64,000 bases of DNA from JAXDMK01 sp963765955 (GTDB lineage Bacteria > Actinomycetota > Acidimicrobiia > Acidimicrobiales > AC-14): assembly GCA_963765955.1 (NCBI GenBank), contig CAVXYA010000009.1, positions 1-64,000 of the forward strand, written 5' to 3'. Below are positions 33,018 through 40,472 of this stretch, piece by piece. The translations under genes were made by a program, and so were the position numbers. Numbering within the stretch: the stretch's first letter is position 1; every line of letters starts with the position of its first letter. The notes below the pieces were generated by a model. The model saw only the letters and a list, made by a program, of their open reading frames with translations. It did not search any database and had not been told where the DNA came from.

Positions 33018-34373
33018 ATGCGACTTCACGACACTGCATTGGGCCGGCCCGCCGACCTCGTCCCCCGCCATCCAGGGGTGGTGTCGATGTACGTCTGCGG
33101 CCCGACCGTCTACGACCACCCCCACGTCGGGCACGGTCGCTTCCTCCTCGTGTTCGACGTCCTGCGCCGCTATCTCGAGTGGTGCGGCAACGAGGTCGTC
33201 TACGTGTCGAACGTCACCGACATCGACGACAAGATCATCAACCGGGCCAACGAGGAGGGCCGCTCGGCGGACGAGGTGGCGGCCGAGTTCGAGGACGCCT
33301 GGTACGACGCCGTCGACCGGCTGGGGGTGAAGCGGCCGACCCACGATCCCCACGCCACCGCCTACGTCGAGCAGATGGTCTCCTGGGTGCAGGGCCTGGT
33401 CGACGCCGGCGTCGCCTACGAGACGTCGGACGGCGTGTACCTCTCGGTGGCGGTCGTCCCCGACTACGGACTGCTCAAGTCGGGCCAGTCGCTCGACGAC
33501 ATGCGGGCCGGCGCCCGGGTGGAGGTCAACGAGGAGAAGGGGTCGGCCCGCGACTTCGCCCTCTGGAAGAAGGTCAAGCCGGGCGAGCCGTCGTGGCCGT
33601 CACCCTGGGGACCGGGACGGCCGGGCTGGCACACCGAGTGCGTGGTCATGGCCCTCGACCTGCTGGGCGAGGGCTTCGACCTCCACGGCGGGGGCCAGGA
33701 CCTGGCCTTTCCCCACCACGAGAACGAGCGGGCCCAGGCGGTGGCCGCGGGGCGGGAGTTCGCCCGCCGGTGGGCCCACAACGGCTTCGTCGTGGTCGGG
33801 GGCGAGAAGATGTCGAAGTCGCTGGGCAACTTCACGACGCTCACCGAGATGCTCGCCCCTCCCCAGGATCCTCGGGCCTACCGGCTGCTCGTGCTCCAGT
33901 CGCACTACCGGGCGCCGGTGGAGGTCACGCCGGGCAGCCTCGAGCACGCCTCGTCGACGTTGCGGGGCCTCGACGAGTTCGTGCGCCGCACCACCGACCT
34001 GCCGCCGGCCGATGCTGATGCAACCGCCCTCGACGCCTTCCGGGTGGCGATGGACGACGACCTGTCGACGCCGGCCGTCGTGGCCCTGCTGTCCGACCTG
34101 CGGCGGCGGGCCAACGTCCATCTCGACGCCGGTGAGCCGAACGCGGCCGCGCCCCTCGCGACCGCCGTCCGGGAGATCGCGGGGGCCGTCGGACTGGCCC
34201 TCGGACGGGCCACCGCTCGGGAGGTGCCGGGCGAGGTGCTCGACCTCGTGGCGCGCCGCGATCAGGCCCGCGCCGACCGGGATTTCGGGGCCGCCGACGC
34301 CCTTCGCGACCAGCTCGTCGACCTCGGTTGGGTGGTCGAGGACACACCTGGGGGAACCAAAGTTCACCAGTGA
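33018..34373 (+). CDS. cysS: Cysteinyl-tRNA synthetase
   Basis: The 451-residue class I enzyme charges tRNA-Cys. It shows MYVCGPTVYDHPHVGHGR with the first zinc cysteine and HIGH motif, DIDDKIINRA, the zinc site (GWHTECVVMA, HGGGQDLAFPHHENE) and KMSKSLGNF. The C-terminal DALR-type helical domain is complete. The KMSKS loop and length separate it from the related mycothiol ligase MshC. It starts at ATG 33018, divergent from valS. Confidence 0.94.
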   Translation: MRLHDTALGRPADLVPRHPGVVSMYVCGPTVYDHPHVGHGRFLLVFDVLRRYLEWCGNEVVYVSNVTDIDDKIINRANEEGRSADEVAAEFEDAWYDAVDRLGVKRPTHDPHATAYVEQMVSWVQGLVDAGVAYETSDGVYLSVAVVPDYGLLKSGQSLDDMRAGARVEVNEEKGSARDFALWKKVKPGEPSWPSPWGPGRPGWHTECVVMALDLLGEGFDLHGGGQDLAFPHHENERAQAVAAGREFARRWAHNGFVVVGGEKMSKSLGNFTTLTEMLAPPQDPRAYRLLVLQSHYRAPVEVTPGSLEHASSTLRGLDEFVRRTTDLPPADADATALDAFRVAMDDDLSTPAVVALLSDLRRRANVHLDAGEPNAAAPLATAVREIAGAVGLALGRATAREVPGEVLDLVARRDQARADRDFGAADALRDQLVDLGWVVEDTPGGTKVHQ

Positions 34374-34493
34374 CGGCGAGCATCTTGTTTGGTAGCGTTT
34401 CGGGCCGAGGAGATTGACTTTTGCACGGCAAAGACCGCACGGCTTGGCAGTCCCCTCTCTTTTACAAGCTGATCAAGAAGGGGGATCGCCACC

Positions 34494-34778
34494 GTGGCGA
34501 CCGGCACCGTGAAGTGGTTCAACGCCGACAAGGGCTTCGGCTTCATCTCTCAGGCCGACGGGGCTGACGTGTTCGTGCACTTCAGCGCCATTCAGAAGCC
34601 CGGCTACCGCACGCTCGAAGAGGGCGAGAAGGTCGAGTTCGAGGTGCAGCAAGGGCCGAAAGGTCTTCAAGCAGCCAACGTCCAATCTGCGGGCGGAGGC
34701 GGTGGGGCCGGCGGCGGAGGCGGAGGCGGCGGCGGCGGAGGCGGCGGATACGGCGGCCCGCCGAGGCGCGACAGGTAA
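34494..34778 (+). CDS. Cold-shock domain protein with glycine-rich tail
   Basis: The first 66 of 94 residues form a cold-shock domain: GTVKWFNADKGFGFI (RNP1) and VFVHFSAI (RNP2), which bind single-stranded RNA or DNA and act as RNA chaperones. Instead of ending there, as CspA does, the protein continues with about 22 residues that are nearly all glycine and a basic end (PPRRDR). Start GTG 34494 follows AAGAAGGGGG. A leader of up to about 100 nt, with TAGCGT near 34391 as possible -10, could carry cold-responsive structure. A hairpin terminator follows. Confidence 0.9.
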   Translation: MATGTVKWFNADKGFGFISQADGADVFVHFSAIQKPGYRTLEEGEKVEFEVQQGPKGLQAANVQSAGGGGGAGGGGGGGGGGGGGYGGPPRRDR

Positions 34779-34802
34779 GCCACCTTCGCATCAACGTTCT
34801 AC

Positions 34803-34826
34803 GGTGCCGCCCTTCGGGGCGGCACC
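34803..34826 (+). terminator. UUCG-loop terminator between csp and the alcohol dehydrogenase
   Basis: GGTGCCGCCC and GGGCGGCACC form a perfect 10-bp stem closed by a TTCG tetraloop, followed by ACTCATTTT. It sits between converging genes and may serve both strands. Confidence 0.8.
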
Positions 34827-34840
34827 ACTCATTTTGGCGG

Positions 34841-35953
34841 CTAGAAGACGATCACTGAGCGGGCCAGGCCGCTGGTGGTCATGTCGTCGAGGGCGGTGTT
34901 GACCTGGTCGAGGTCGATGCGGCGGGAGACCAGCTCGTCGAGGAGCAGGTCGCCCCGGCGGTAGTGGTCGAGGAGGACGGGGATGTCGCGGCGGACGTCG
35001 GCCGACCCGTACCAGCACCCCTTGATGGTGCGCTCGGCCATGACCACGCCGAGCATCACCGGCAGGGTGAGCATCACGTCCATGCGGGGGATCCCGACGA
35101 GGATCGCCTGGCCGCCGCGCCGGGTCAGGGTGACGGTCTGGTCGATGGTCGGCCCTGCCCCGATGCACTCGAAGGCGACGTCGGCCCCCCGCTGGCCGGT
35201 GAGGTCGAACACCGTCCCGATCGGGTCTTGGGACGATGCATCCACGGTCGTGGTGGCGCCCATCGTCCGGGCCAGCTCCAGCTTGGCCGGGTGGATGTCG
35301 ATGGCCACGATCTCGCCCGCCCCCGCCAGCCGCGCCCCCTGGATCACGTTGAGCCCCACCCCGCCGCAGCCGACGACGGCGACGGTGTCGCCGGGGGTGA
35401 TCGTGGCGGTGTTGAGGGCGGCGCCGACGCCGGTGAGGACGGCGCAGCCGAGGAGCGCGGCCACGCTCAGGTCGAGGTCGTCGGGCACCTTGACCACGGC
35501 AGTGGCGTCGATCACCGTGGTCTCGGAGAAGGTGCCCGTGCCCAGGATCTGCTGGAGAGGCGCCCCGTCGAGGCGCAGGCGGGGGTTGCCGTCGAGGAGC
35601 CCGCCGGTGACGAGCACCGCGTCGGCCGTGCGGCAGAGGTGGGGCTGGCCGTGGGTGCAGAAGAAGCAGGTCCGGCACTGCGGCACCCAGGAGATCACCA
35701 CGTGGTCGCCGGGGGCGAGGTCGTCGACGCCGGCGCCCACCTCCTCCACCACGCCCGCCCCCTCGTGGCCGAGCACCGCCGGGAGGGTGACCGGCAGGGT
35801 GCCGTTCTGGAACGAGAGGTCGGAGTGGCACACCCCCGCCGCCACCATGCGCACCCGCACCTCGCCCGGGTGCGGACGCTCCACCTCCACCCCGTCCCGC
35901 AGGGTGAGGGGCTGGTCGAGGGCGGTGAGGACGGCGGCCCGGGTAAGGGTCAT
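34841..35953 (-). CDS. Zinc-dependent alcohol dehydrogenase
   Basis: A 370-residue medium-chain dehydrogenase. Catalytic zinc ligands are seen in GVCHSD and GHEGAG, and the structural zinc lobe as four cysteines in CRTCFFCTHGQPHLC. The Rossmann motif is GCGGVGLN, and Asp in AIDIHP implies NAD rather than NADP. It resembles the class III-like or NDMA-dependent alcohol dehydrogenases of actinobacteria; the natural alcohol is unknown. ATG 35953 is the start. Longer readings extend into the palindromic repeats upstream and are not credible. Confidence 0.87.
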   Translation of the reverse strand: MTLTRAAVLTALDQPLTLRDGVEVERPHPGEVRVRMVAAGVCHSDLSFQNGTLPVTLPAVLGHEGAGVVEEVGAGVDDLAPGDHVVISWVPQCRTCFFCTHGQPHLCRTADAVLVTGGLLDGNPRLRLDGAPLQQILGTGTFSETTVIDATAVVKVPDDLDLSVAALLGCAVLTGVGAALNTATITPGDTVAVVGCGGVGLNVIQGARLAGAGEIVAIDIHPAKLELARTMGATTTVDASSQDPIGTVFDLTGQRGADVAFECIGAGPTIDQTVTLTRRGGQAILVGIPRMDVMLTLPVMLGVVMAERTIKGCWYGSADVRRDIPVLLDHYRRGDLLLDELVSRRIDLDQVNTALDDMTTSGLARSVIVF

Positions 35954-36015
35954 GGCGGCGGTTCTACCAGGTGCGGCCGGGCTCGTGGTCGCCGCCGGTC
36001 GCCGCCGCCGCCGCT

Positions 36016-36070
36016 GATGGCGCTGAGCGATCGCCACTCGTGGTCCCCTCCTGGGACCACTCGCGCCATC
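36016..36070 (+). repeat. Palindromic repeat, family 2, copy A
   Basis: A 55-nt hairpin with outer arms GATGGCGC and GCGCCATC and inner arms GTGGTCCC and GGGACCAC. A 31-nt core (36025-36055) is repeated exactly at 36098-36128. Confidence 0.85.
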
Positions 36071-36096
36071 CGCTCGCCACCGACGAGGCACGGCAC

Positions 36097-36149
36097 CGAG
36101 CGATCGCCACTCGTGGTCCCCTCCTGGGCCCACCAGTGCCATTCGCTCG
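36097..36149 (+). repeat. Palindromic repeat, family 2, copy B
   Basis: A hairpin with outer arms CGAGCGA and TCGCTCG, holding the same 31-nt core as copy A 73 nt downstream in the same orientation. The right half differs from copy A but keeps pairing ability. Confidence 0.82.
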
Positions 36150-36163
36150 CTGTGTCGGCGCGG

Positions 36164-36415
36164 TCAGCGTCCTGCTCGCCGATCGTCACGCTCGGCGGCG
36201 CGGACGCCGTAGCCGATGATGATCGTGGGGACGAGGAGCACCGAGCCGACGGCCAGGCTGGCGACGACGACCGCCACGATGGCCGGGGTGAACCTGCCCG
36301 CGGCCCCGATCCCGAACACGACGATGGCGACCAGGAAGAGGAGGTACCCGACCCGCTGGGCGGCCTGGTTGATCTTGGCGATCCGGGCCCGGCGGGCCCT
36401 CACCGGATCGCTCAC
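36164..36415 (-). CDS. Small two-helix membrane protein
   Basis: An 83-residue protein with a basic start (ARRARIAKINQAAQRV), two membrane helices (GYLLFLVAIVVFGIGAA and PAIVAVVVASLAVGSVLLVP) and a charged end. It is a common small actinobacterial membrane protein of unknown function. GTG 36415 is preferred; GTG 36403 is possible. It follows the glycosyltransferase gene by 17 nt. Confidence 0.65.
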   Translation of the reverse strand: MSDPVRARRARIAKINQAAQRVGYLLFLVAIVVFGIGAAGRFTPAIVAVVVASLAVGSVLLVPTIIIGYGVRAAERDDRRAGR

Positions 36416-36432
36416 GGGGTCATCTTGGCAGC

Positions 36433-37479
36433 TCACGACGGCAGCCAGCCGGCGTCGGCCAGGAGCCGCCGCAGGCGAACCTCGACCGCGGCAAGGGAGA
36501 AGTGGCGGCGGGCGATGGCCAGGTTGGCATTGTGCAGCGCGGGATCGGGACGCTCGAGGAAGGCGGCCAGGGGGCGGGGGTCGTCGGACGGGAACCAGCG
36601 GAACCCGTAGGCCGCGATCTCGCGGGCGACGGGGTAGTTGCCGATGGCCAGCGGCCGGCGGTGGACGGCCGACTCGATGGTGGCGTTGCCGAACCCCTCC
36701 CAGGTGGACGGGAGGGCGACCGCGTCGGACGCGGCGTAGGCGTCGGCCAGGGAGACGCCGGCGGGCTCGCGGTGGATGCACCGGCGTACGGGCGCCGCGG
36801 CGAGGAGGCGTTCGAGCTCGGGGGCGTAGCCGTCCTCGGCCGGGCCGAGCAGCCAGTAGGTGGCGCCCAGCCCCTCGGCCAGGGCGATGGCGCCGGGGAC
36901 GTTCTTGCGGGGGATGGCCCGGGTGGGGTGCAGGAGGAGTCGGTCGCTCGGGCCCAGGCCGAGGCGCGCTCGAGTGGCGGCGCGGTCGCCGCCTGGAGGC
37001 GAGTCGGTGTCGAAGCCGTTGGGGATGGTGACGGCGGTCACGCCCCGGTCGGCGAGCTGGCGGCGGCTGAGGTCGTTGATGGTGACGTGGCGCCAGGCCG
37101 GGTCGTCGGGCGGGAATCCGTCGATGGCGGCCAGGTGCGGTCGCTGCCAGGCCAGATCGTGGTGGTGGAGGACCGCCGGCCGACCCTTCAGGCAGGCGGC
37201 CACGGCCTGACCGGCGGCGGGGTTGAGGGGGAGCGAGCAGAGGTTCTCGACCACCACCAGGTCGGCGTCCGCCACAGCCTGGTCGAGGGCCGTCGTGTCA
37301 GGCGGTTCGTGGTCGGCGATGCCCAGGCCGGGCACCAGCCGGTCGGCCCCCTCGGCGGCCACGGTGAAGGTGCGGTACCCCAGCCGACGGAGGATCCCGG
37401 CCCACTTGCCGGCTTCCACCGAGACGCCGTCGGTCGTCCCGAAGCGGAAAGAGAGGATGGCGACGGCGCTCCCGGTCAC
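36433..37479 (-). CDS. Glycosyltransferase family 4-like protein
   Basis: The 348-residue GT-B enzyme has an N-terminal Gly-rich start (ILSFRFGTTDGVSVEAGKW) and a C-terminal nucleotide-sugar domain with HPTRAIPRKNVPGAIALAEG and the EX7E-like AVALPSTWEGFGNATIE. Such enzymes transfer a sugar from a nucleotide donor to a lipid, sugar or protein acceptor; which is unknown. GTG 37479 starts the domain; upstream readings are non-coding. No other sugar-pathway gene is adjacent. Confidence 0.85.
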   Translation of the reverse strand: MTGSAVAILSFRFGTTDGVSVEAGKWAGILRRLGYRTFTVAAEGADRLVPGLGIADHEPPDTTALDQAVADADLVVVENLCSLPLNPAAGQAVAACLKGRPAVLHHHDLAWQRPHLAAIDGFPPDDPAWRHVTINDLSRRQLADRGVTAVTIPNGFDTDSPPGGDRAATRARLGLGPSDRLLLHPTRAIPRKNVPGAIALAEGLGATYWLLGPAEDGYAPELERLLAAAPVRRCIHREPAGVSLADAYAASDAVALPSTWEGFGNATIESAVHRRPLAIGNYPVAREIAAYGFRWFPSDDPRPLAAFLERPDPALHNANLAIARRHFSLAAVEVRLRRLLADAGWLPS

Positions 37480-37631
37480 GATCGCAACCCTGGCACGCCG
37501 GCAGATCGGGGCGGTGGCCGGCCACAGGTGCGACGACCCGGCGTCGTACGCGACGAGGGCGGGACGACCGAATCGGCCGCCCCGCCCTCCAGACCAGACC
37601 TCCCGACATCGGTCGGGCGGCCGCCGTCGAT

Positions 37632-38588
37632 TCAGCACATGCCGCACGGTCCGTAGGCATACGTCCGGCACATGAACACGTACGAGCCGCCGCCGGGGAG
37701 CCGACAGACACAGCATGTGTTATCGGTCGACCGGTAGCTGCTGCAGGTGCTGCAGCATCGCTTGCACAGGTTCACGTTCTCGAACCCGCACCCACCTTCG
37801 GTACAGGTGTTCATGGTGGTCTGCGCGTCCTGGGCCTGCGACTGCCCGAGCCGGTAGTTGGCTGTTCGGGAGAGGATGCCGTCAACGCTCAGGGCCACGA
37901 AGGTTCCGGCGCGCTCGTAGATGGCCTGGGTGCGGATCTCGCTTCCAGGACGGACCAGATAGGTGATGACGCCCCCACCCACAGCCTGGAAGGCGGTGCT
38001 CCAGTCGGTGCGGGCGGATCCGGTGGCGTACTCGTAGACCGTCGCCGCCTTGCCGTCGATGGCGTGCTCCTTGAGCAGGTTGGCGACGTCGCGACTGGCG
38101 CGGGCCTGTGCCGCCAGCTCGTCGGCGCGGGTGCCGGTGATCAACGTGGCCGTCCCGAGCGGGATCGGCTCCGACTCCACCGTCTCGCGAGCGGCGGCGG
38201 GCTTGGCGGCCAGGCCGAGCACGACGCCGGCCATCACCCCCGCGGATCCCTTCAGGAAGCCTCGGCGCCCACTGGGGTCGTGGGCCTCGGCCCGGGCCTC
38301 GCCGGCCTGTTGTACCAGCTTGGCGATGGCCCAGGCCCGGCGGGGGCCCACCCCGGCGGCGATTCGCAGCCGCATGGGGAGTCCCCGGTGGACCCGGACG
38401 GCGTCACCGTCCAACTCCAGCAGCATTGGCTCCCACTTCCAGCCCGGGGCCGCCCGGTCGAGGTGCTGTTGCACCTCGGCCGAGCGCAGGCTGCGCACCG
38501 AGAGCCATCCGCCGGCGGCGTGCTCGATGTCGTGGGCCATTCCCGAGCACACCAGGCACCCGGAGTCGAAGAGAACGAAGCGTTCCAT
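37632..38588 (-). CDS. DCC-like thiol domain, internal Tat signal and cysteine-rich C-terminal peptide in one protein
   Basis: An unusual 318-residue arrangement. Residues 1-95 resemble a DCC/DUF393 thioredoxin-like domain with Cys11-x2-Cys14. Residues 107-133 hold a twin-arginine-type segment (RRGFLKG, then a hydrophobic core ending in AAA). Residues 140-255 are a mixed domain I do not recognise. Residues 262-318 contain 12 cysteines in 57 residues, including two CC pairs, and end in Cys. A Tat-like signal, a middle domain and a Cys-rich tail recall the halocin C8 precursor, whose tail is released as a bacteriocin; that is an analogy, not a shown homology. A small secreted peptide gene lies 35 nt upstream. 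Confidence 0.6.
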   Translation of the reverse strand: MERFVLFDSGCLVCSGMAHDIEHAAGGWLSVRSLRSAEVQQHLDRAAPGWKWEPMLLELDGDAVRVHRGLPMRLRIAAGVGPRRAWAIAKLVQQAGEARAEAHDPSGRRGFLKGSAGVMAGVVLGLAAKPAAARETVESEPIPLGTATLITGTRADELAAQARASRDVANLLKEHAIDGKAATVYEYATGSARTDWSTAFQAVGGGVITYLVRPGSEIRTQAIYERAGTFVALSVDGILSRTANYRLGQSQAQDAQTTMNTCTEGGCGFENVNLCKRCCSTCSSYRSTDNTCCVCRLPGGGSYVFMCRTYAYGPCGMC

Positions 38589-38623
38589 GCAATGGTTCCT
38601 TTCTCGTGGAGGATCCGGGTGGC

Positions 38624-38851
38624 TCAGAACATGCAGAGGAGCTTGGGGAGCTTGGTGCAGCCGAGGGGCTCGGGGGTGGCGCCGTCTTCGGTCGCGGCGG
38701 CGGGCTCAGGCCTACCGCTCATGGCGGCGCTCTCGGCGCCCATGGTGGTTCCGCCTGCGGCCAGAGCGGAGCCGGTGCCGATGGCACCGATCCCAAAGAT
38801 CAGCGTGGAGGCGACGGTCAGGCGGACGAGGCGGGTACGGATGTTGTTCAT
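38624..38851 (-). CDS. Small secreted peptide with two C-terminal cysteines
   Basis: A 75-residue protein with a clear signal peptide (basic NNIRTRLVRL, hydrophobic core to residue 28, cleavage after ALA near residue 31). The mature part of about 44 residues is Ala, Glu and Pro rich and ends PLGCTKLPKLLCMF, with cysteines 8 apart. GGAGAC before ATG 38851 is the ribosome site. It precedes the Cys-rich Tat-type protein, so the two may be made together. No family recognised; it could be a peptide substrate of the DCC domain. Confidence 0.6.
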   Translation of the reverse strand: MNNIRTRLVRLTVASTLIFGIGAIGTGSALAAGGTTMGAESAAMSGRPEPAAATEDGATPEPLGCTKLPKLLCMF

Positions 38852-38987
38852 GGGTCTCCTTCAGGTGTCTGCCGGGCTCGGTGCTCGGCTCGTGACGTCA
38901 CCCTGAGGGCAAGGGCCCCTTCGCCGCATCCGGCAAATGCCTATGTCCACGCGGCCGACGCTTAGTCGGGCCAGGCGGGGCCGGGCG

Positions 38988-39443
38988 TCAGCCTCCGGTC
39001 AGATGCTCCTCCGGCGAGGGGTCCCGGAAGGGGCTGACGACCTCCAGCTCGTCGAAGCGCCGGCCTTCCTGGAGATCCTCCGTAAGCAGCGTGTGGGCCC
39101 CCGAGCGGCGGGCCGAAACGATGATGAGGGAGTCCCAGAACGAGAGGTGATGTCGCTCCTCGAGTTCCGTCGCGGCGACGACGTCATCGACGTCCGGACG
39201 ATGGACCGGCCATGCCCGGTACGTGGCGACGACCTCGCGAGCCGATCGTGGCGAGAGCAGTCGGCCGAGCTTTCGGGTGACGGTGACGTAGAACTCCTGG
39301 AGCACCTGTGTGCTCAGACGGCCCGATTCGTCGTCCCAGAGGGCTTGCATCCAGGCTCGAGCGGCGGCGTGCTTGTCGCCCGCGTCTGCGTCGTAGGCGT
39401 AGACGAGCACGTTGGTGTCGACGAAGGTCGGCTCACCGCTCAT
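38988..39443 (-). CDS. vapC: VapC-type PIN-domain toxin
   Basis: A 151-residue PIN ribonuclease. Acidic site residues appear in FVDTNVLVYAYD, in the glutamate of LQEFYVTVTRKL and in SFWDSLIIVSA. VapC toxins cut tRNA or rRNA. ATG 39443 overlaps the end of the antitoxin gene by 11 nt; the longer reading to 39560 lies inside the antitoxin. A typical vapBC order. Confidence 0.85.
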   Translation of the reverse strand: MSGEPTFVDTNVLVYAYDADAGDKHAAARAWMQALWDDESGRLSTQVLQEFYVTVTRKLGRLLSPRSAREVVATYRAWPVHRPDVDDVVAATELEERHHLSFWDSLIIVSARRSGAHTLLTEDLQEGRRFDELEVVSPFRDPSPEEHLTGG

Positions 39444-39666
39444 GGAGGGCCTCTCGATCGGGGAGGACACCGCCGCCGAGGTGAAATCCCCGTTCCAGCT
39501 GGGCCAGGGCCGTCTCCTTCGCCCGCTGGTAGGCCTCGTCCTCCCCGACCAGCCTGTCAATCTCCTGGGCCACCAGCTTGCTGACCGACGTCGAGCGCCT
39601 GGCGGCCAGCACCCTGGCCTTGTGGACGGTCTCCTCGTCGAGCTGGATCGTCAGGTTGCGCTTCAT
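39433..39666 (-). CDS. vapB: VapB-type ribbon-helix-helix antitoxin
   Basis: A 77-residue protein starting MKRNLTIQLDEETVHKARV, a ribbon-helix-helix DNA-binding start, followed by a helical toxin-binding tail. ATG 39666 is preceded by TATTCT with a 7-nt gap, so the upstream ATG 39684 would lie before the promoter and is excluded. It should repress its own promoter through the palindrome at 39687. Confidence 0.82.
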   Translation of the reverse strand: MKRNLTIQLDEETVHKARVLAARRSTSVSKLVAQEIDRLVGEDEAYQRAKETALAQLERGFHLGGGVLPDREALHER

Positions 39667-39673
39667 GCGCCCG

Positions 39674-39701
39674 AGAATACGCAAGTCACGTGCGGCACGT
39701 G
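39674..39701 (-). promoter_or_regulatory. Leaderless promoter and operator of the first vapBC
   Basis: The -10 box TATTCT (39674-39679) ends 7 nt before the vapB start. Directly upstream, CACGTGCGGCACGTG (39687-39701) is a perfect palindrome around one base, placed to block RNA polymerase, as expected of an autoregulated toxin-antitoxin promoter. Confidence 0.6.
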
Positions 39702-39743
39702 GCTTACGTGGCGCGATTCGGCTCAGTTGACTGGGGAGTGCCG

Positions 39744-40202
39744 TTATTCGAAACCTGTCGAGTGCTCCTCGGAGAAGGGGTCCTTCACCGTGATGCCGCG
39801 GAACTTGCGAAGGTCCCGGTCGTGGCTCCAGATCGTCGACACCCCGTGTTCCCGCATGAGGGCGACGAGGTGCGCGTCGGGAACGAGGTTGCCTCGGGGC
39901 TTCACGTCCGCCGCGACTCCGCGGAAAGATGTCCAGAAGTCATCCCCCTCACCGGCGACACGGACGTGTGACGGCGCGAGCACGGCTTCGACATTCGAGA
40001 TGGCCTCGTCGGCCGACAGCGGCGTTCCGAGGATCGCTGGATGCGTGACGATTCGGAGGTATCCGAGGACGGTCGGCCACAGGAGGTAGGCGAGGCTGGG
40101 ACCAGCGACGAGGTGCTCGACAAGCGCACGGGCCCGGTCATGGAACGGACTCGCGGTGTGGCTCGCGTACACCAGAACGTTGGTGTCGACGGTCTGGCTC
40201 AC
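39744..40202 (-). CDS. vapC: VapC-type PIN-domain toxin, second module
   Basis: A 152-residue PIN-domain protein: TVDTNVLVYASH, a second acidic region around SADEAIS, and LVPDAHLVALMREHGVSTIWSHDRDL. The GTG start at 40202 overlaps the antitoxin stop by 4 nt (GTGA). This subgroup, ending in FxGITVKDPF, is typical of TA_system_VapC proteins of mycobacterial type. Confidence 0.85.
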   Translation of the reverse strand: MSQTVDTNVLVYASHTASPFHDRARALVEHLVAGPSLAYLLWPTVLGYLRIVTHPAILGTPLSADEAISNVEAVLAPSHVRVAGEGDDFWTSFRGVAADVKPRGNLVPDAHLVALMREHGVSTIWSHDRDLRKFRGITVKDPFSEEHSTGFE

Positions 40203-40426
40203 CGCCCGTCGAGGACGGACCAGATCGCGTCCTTGTCCTCCAGGTCGACTCGCGGCCGAAGATCCTTCGCGACCCACGTGAACGGTGGTGCGGGCTCGTC
40301 CTCCAACTCGATGGCTTTGGCCACGAGCTCGGATACGAGCTGTCCCAGCGACTTGCGTTCTCGTTCCTGTCGCTTCTTCAGCTGGCGGAGAACGGAGGCA
40401 TCGATGTCGATGGTGGTCCTGGGCAT
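40199..40426 (-). CDS. vapB: VapB-type antitoxin, second module
   Basis: A 75-residue protein that begins MPRTTIDIDASVLRQLKKRQ, a ribbon-helix-helix start, and ends with a toxin-binding tail (RPRVDLEDKDAIWSVLDGR). ATG 40426 follows TAGCAT with a 7-nt gap, again leaderless. It overlaps vapC by 4 nt. Confidence 0.82.
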   Translation of the reverse strand: MPRTTIDIDASVLRQLKKRQERERKSLGQLVSELVAKAIELEDEPAPPFTWVAKDLRPRVDLEDKDAIWSVLDGR

Positions 40427-40430
40427 GCAC

Positions 40431-40455
40431 CTGATGCTATCAAGCGGCGCATCAG
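40431..40455 (-). promoter_or_regulatory. Leaderless promoter and operator of the second vapBC
   Basis: CTGATGC (40431-40437) and GCATCAG (40449-40455) are perfect inverted arms 11 nt apart. The -10 box TAGCAT (minus strand, 40434-40439) overlaps the first arm and ends 7 nt before the vapB ATG. Confidence 0.55.
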
Positions 40456-40472
40456 ATGCAAGGCCGGTGGGG

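Noticed and set aside
30748..33330. An 860-codon open frame on the plus strand opposite valS
   Set aside because: It is antisense to a complete, conserved valyl-tRNA synthetase. Long antisense frames are common in high-GC DNA, and the composition (Gly, Val, Glu, His rich) is that of a shadow frame.
33018..34373. cysS as the mycothiol ligase MshC
   Set aside because: The opening CGPTVYDHPHVGH, intact KMSKS loop and full C-terminal helical domain fit CysS rather than MshC.
34374..34493. tRNA or riboswitch in the csp leader
   Set aside because: No cloverleaf with a GTTCRA arm can be drawn, and no known riboswitch core is visible. A cold-sensing leader is possible but not shown.
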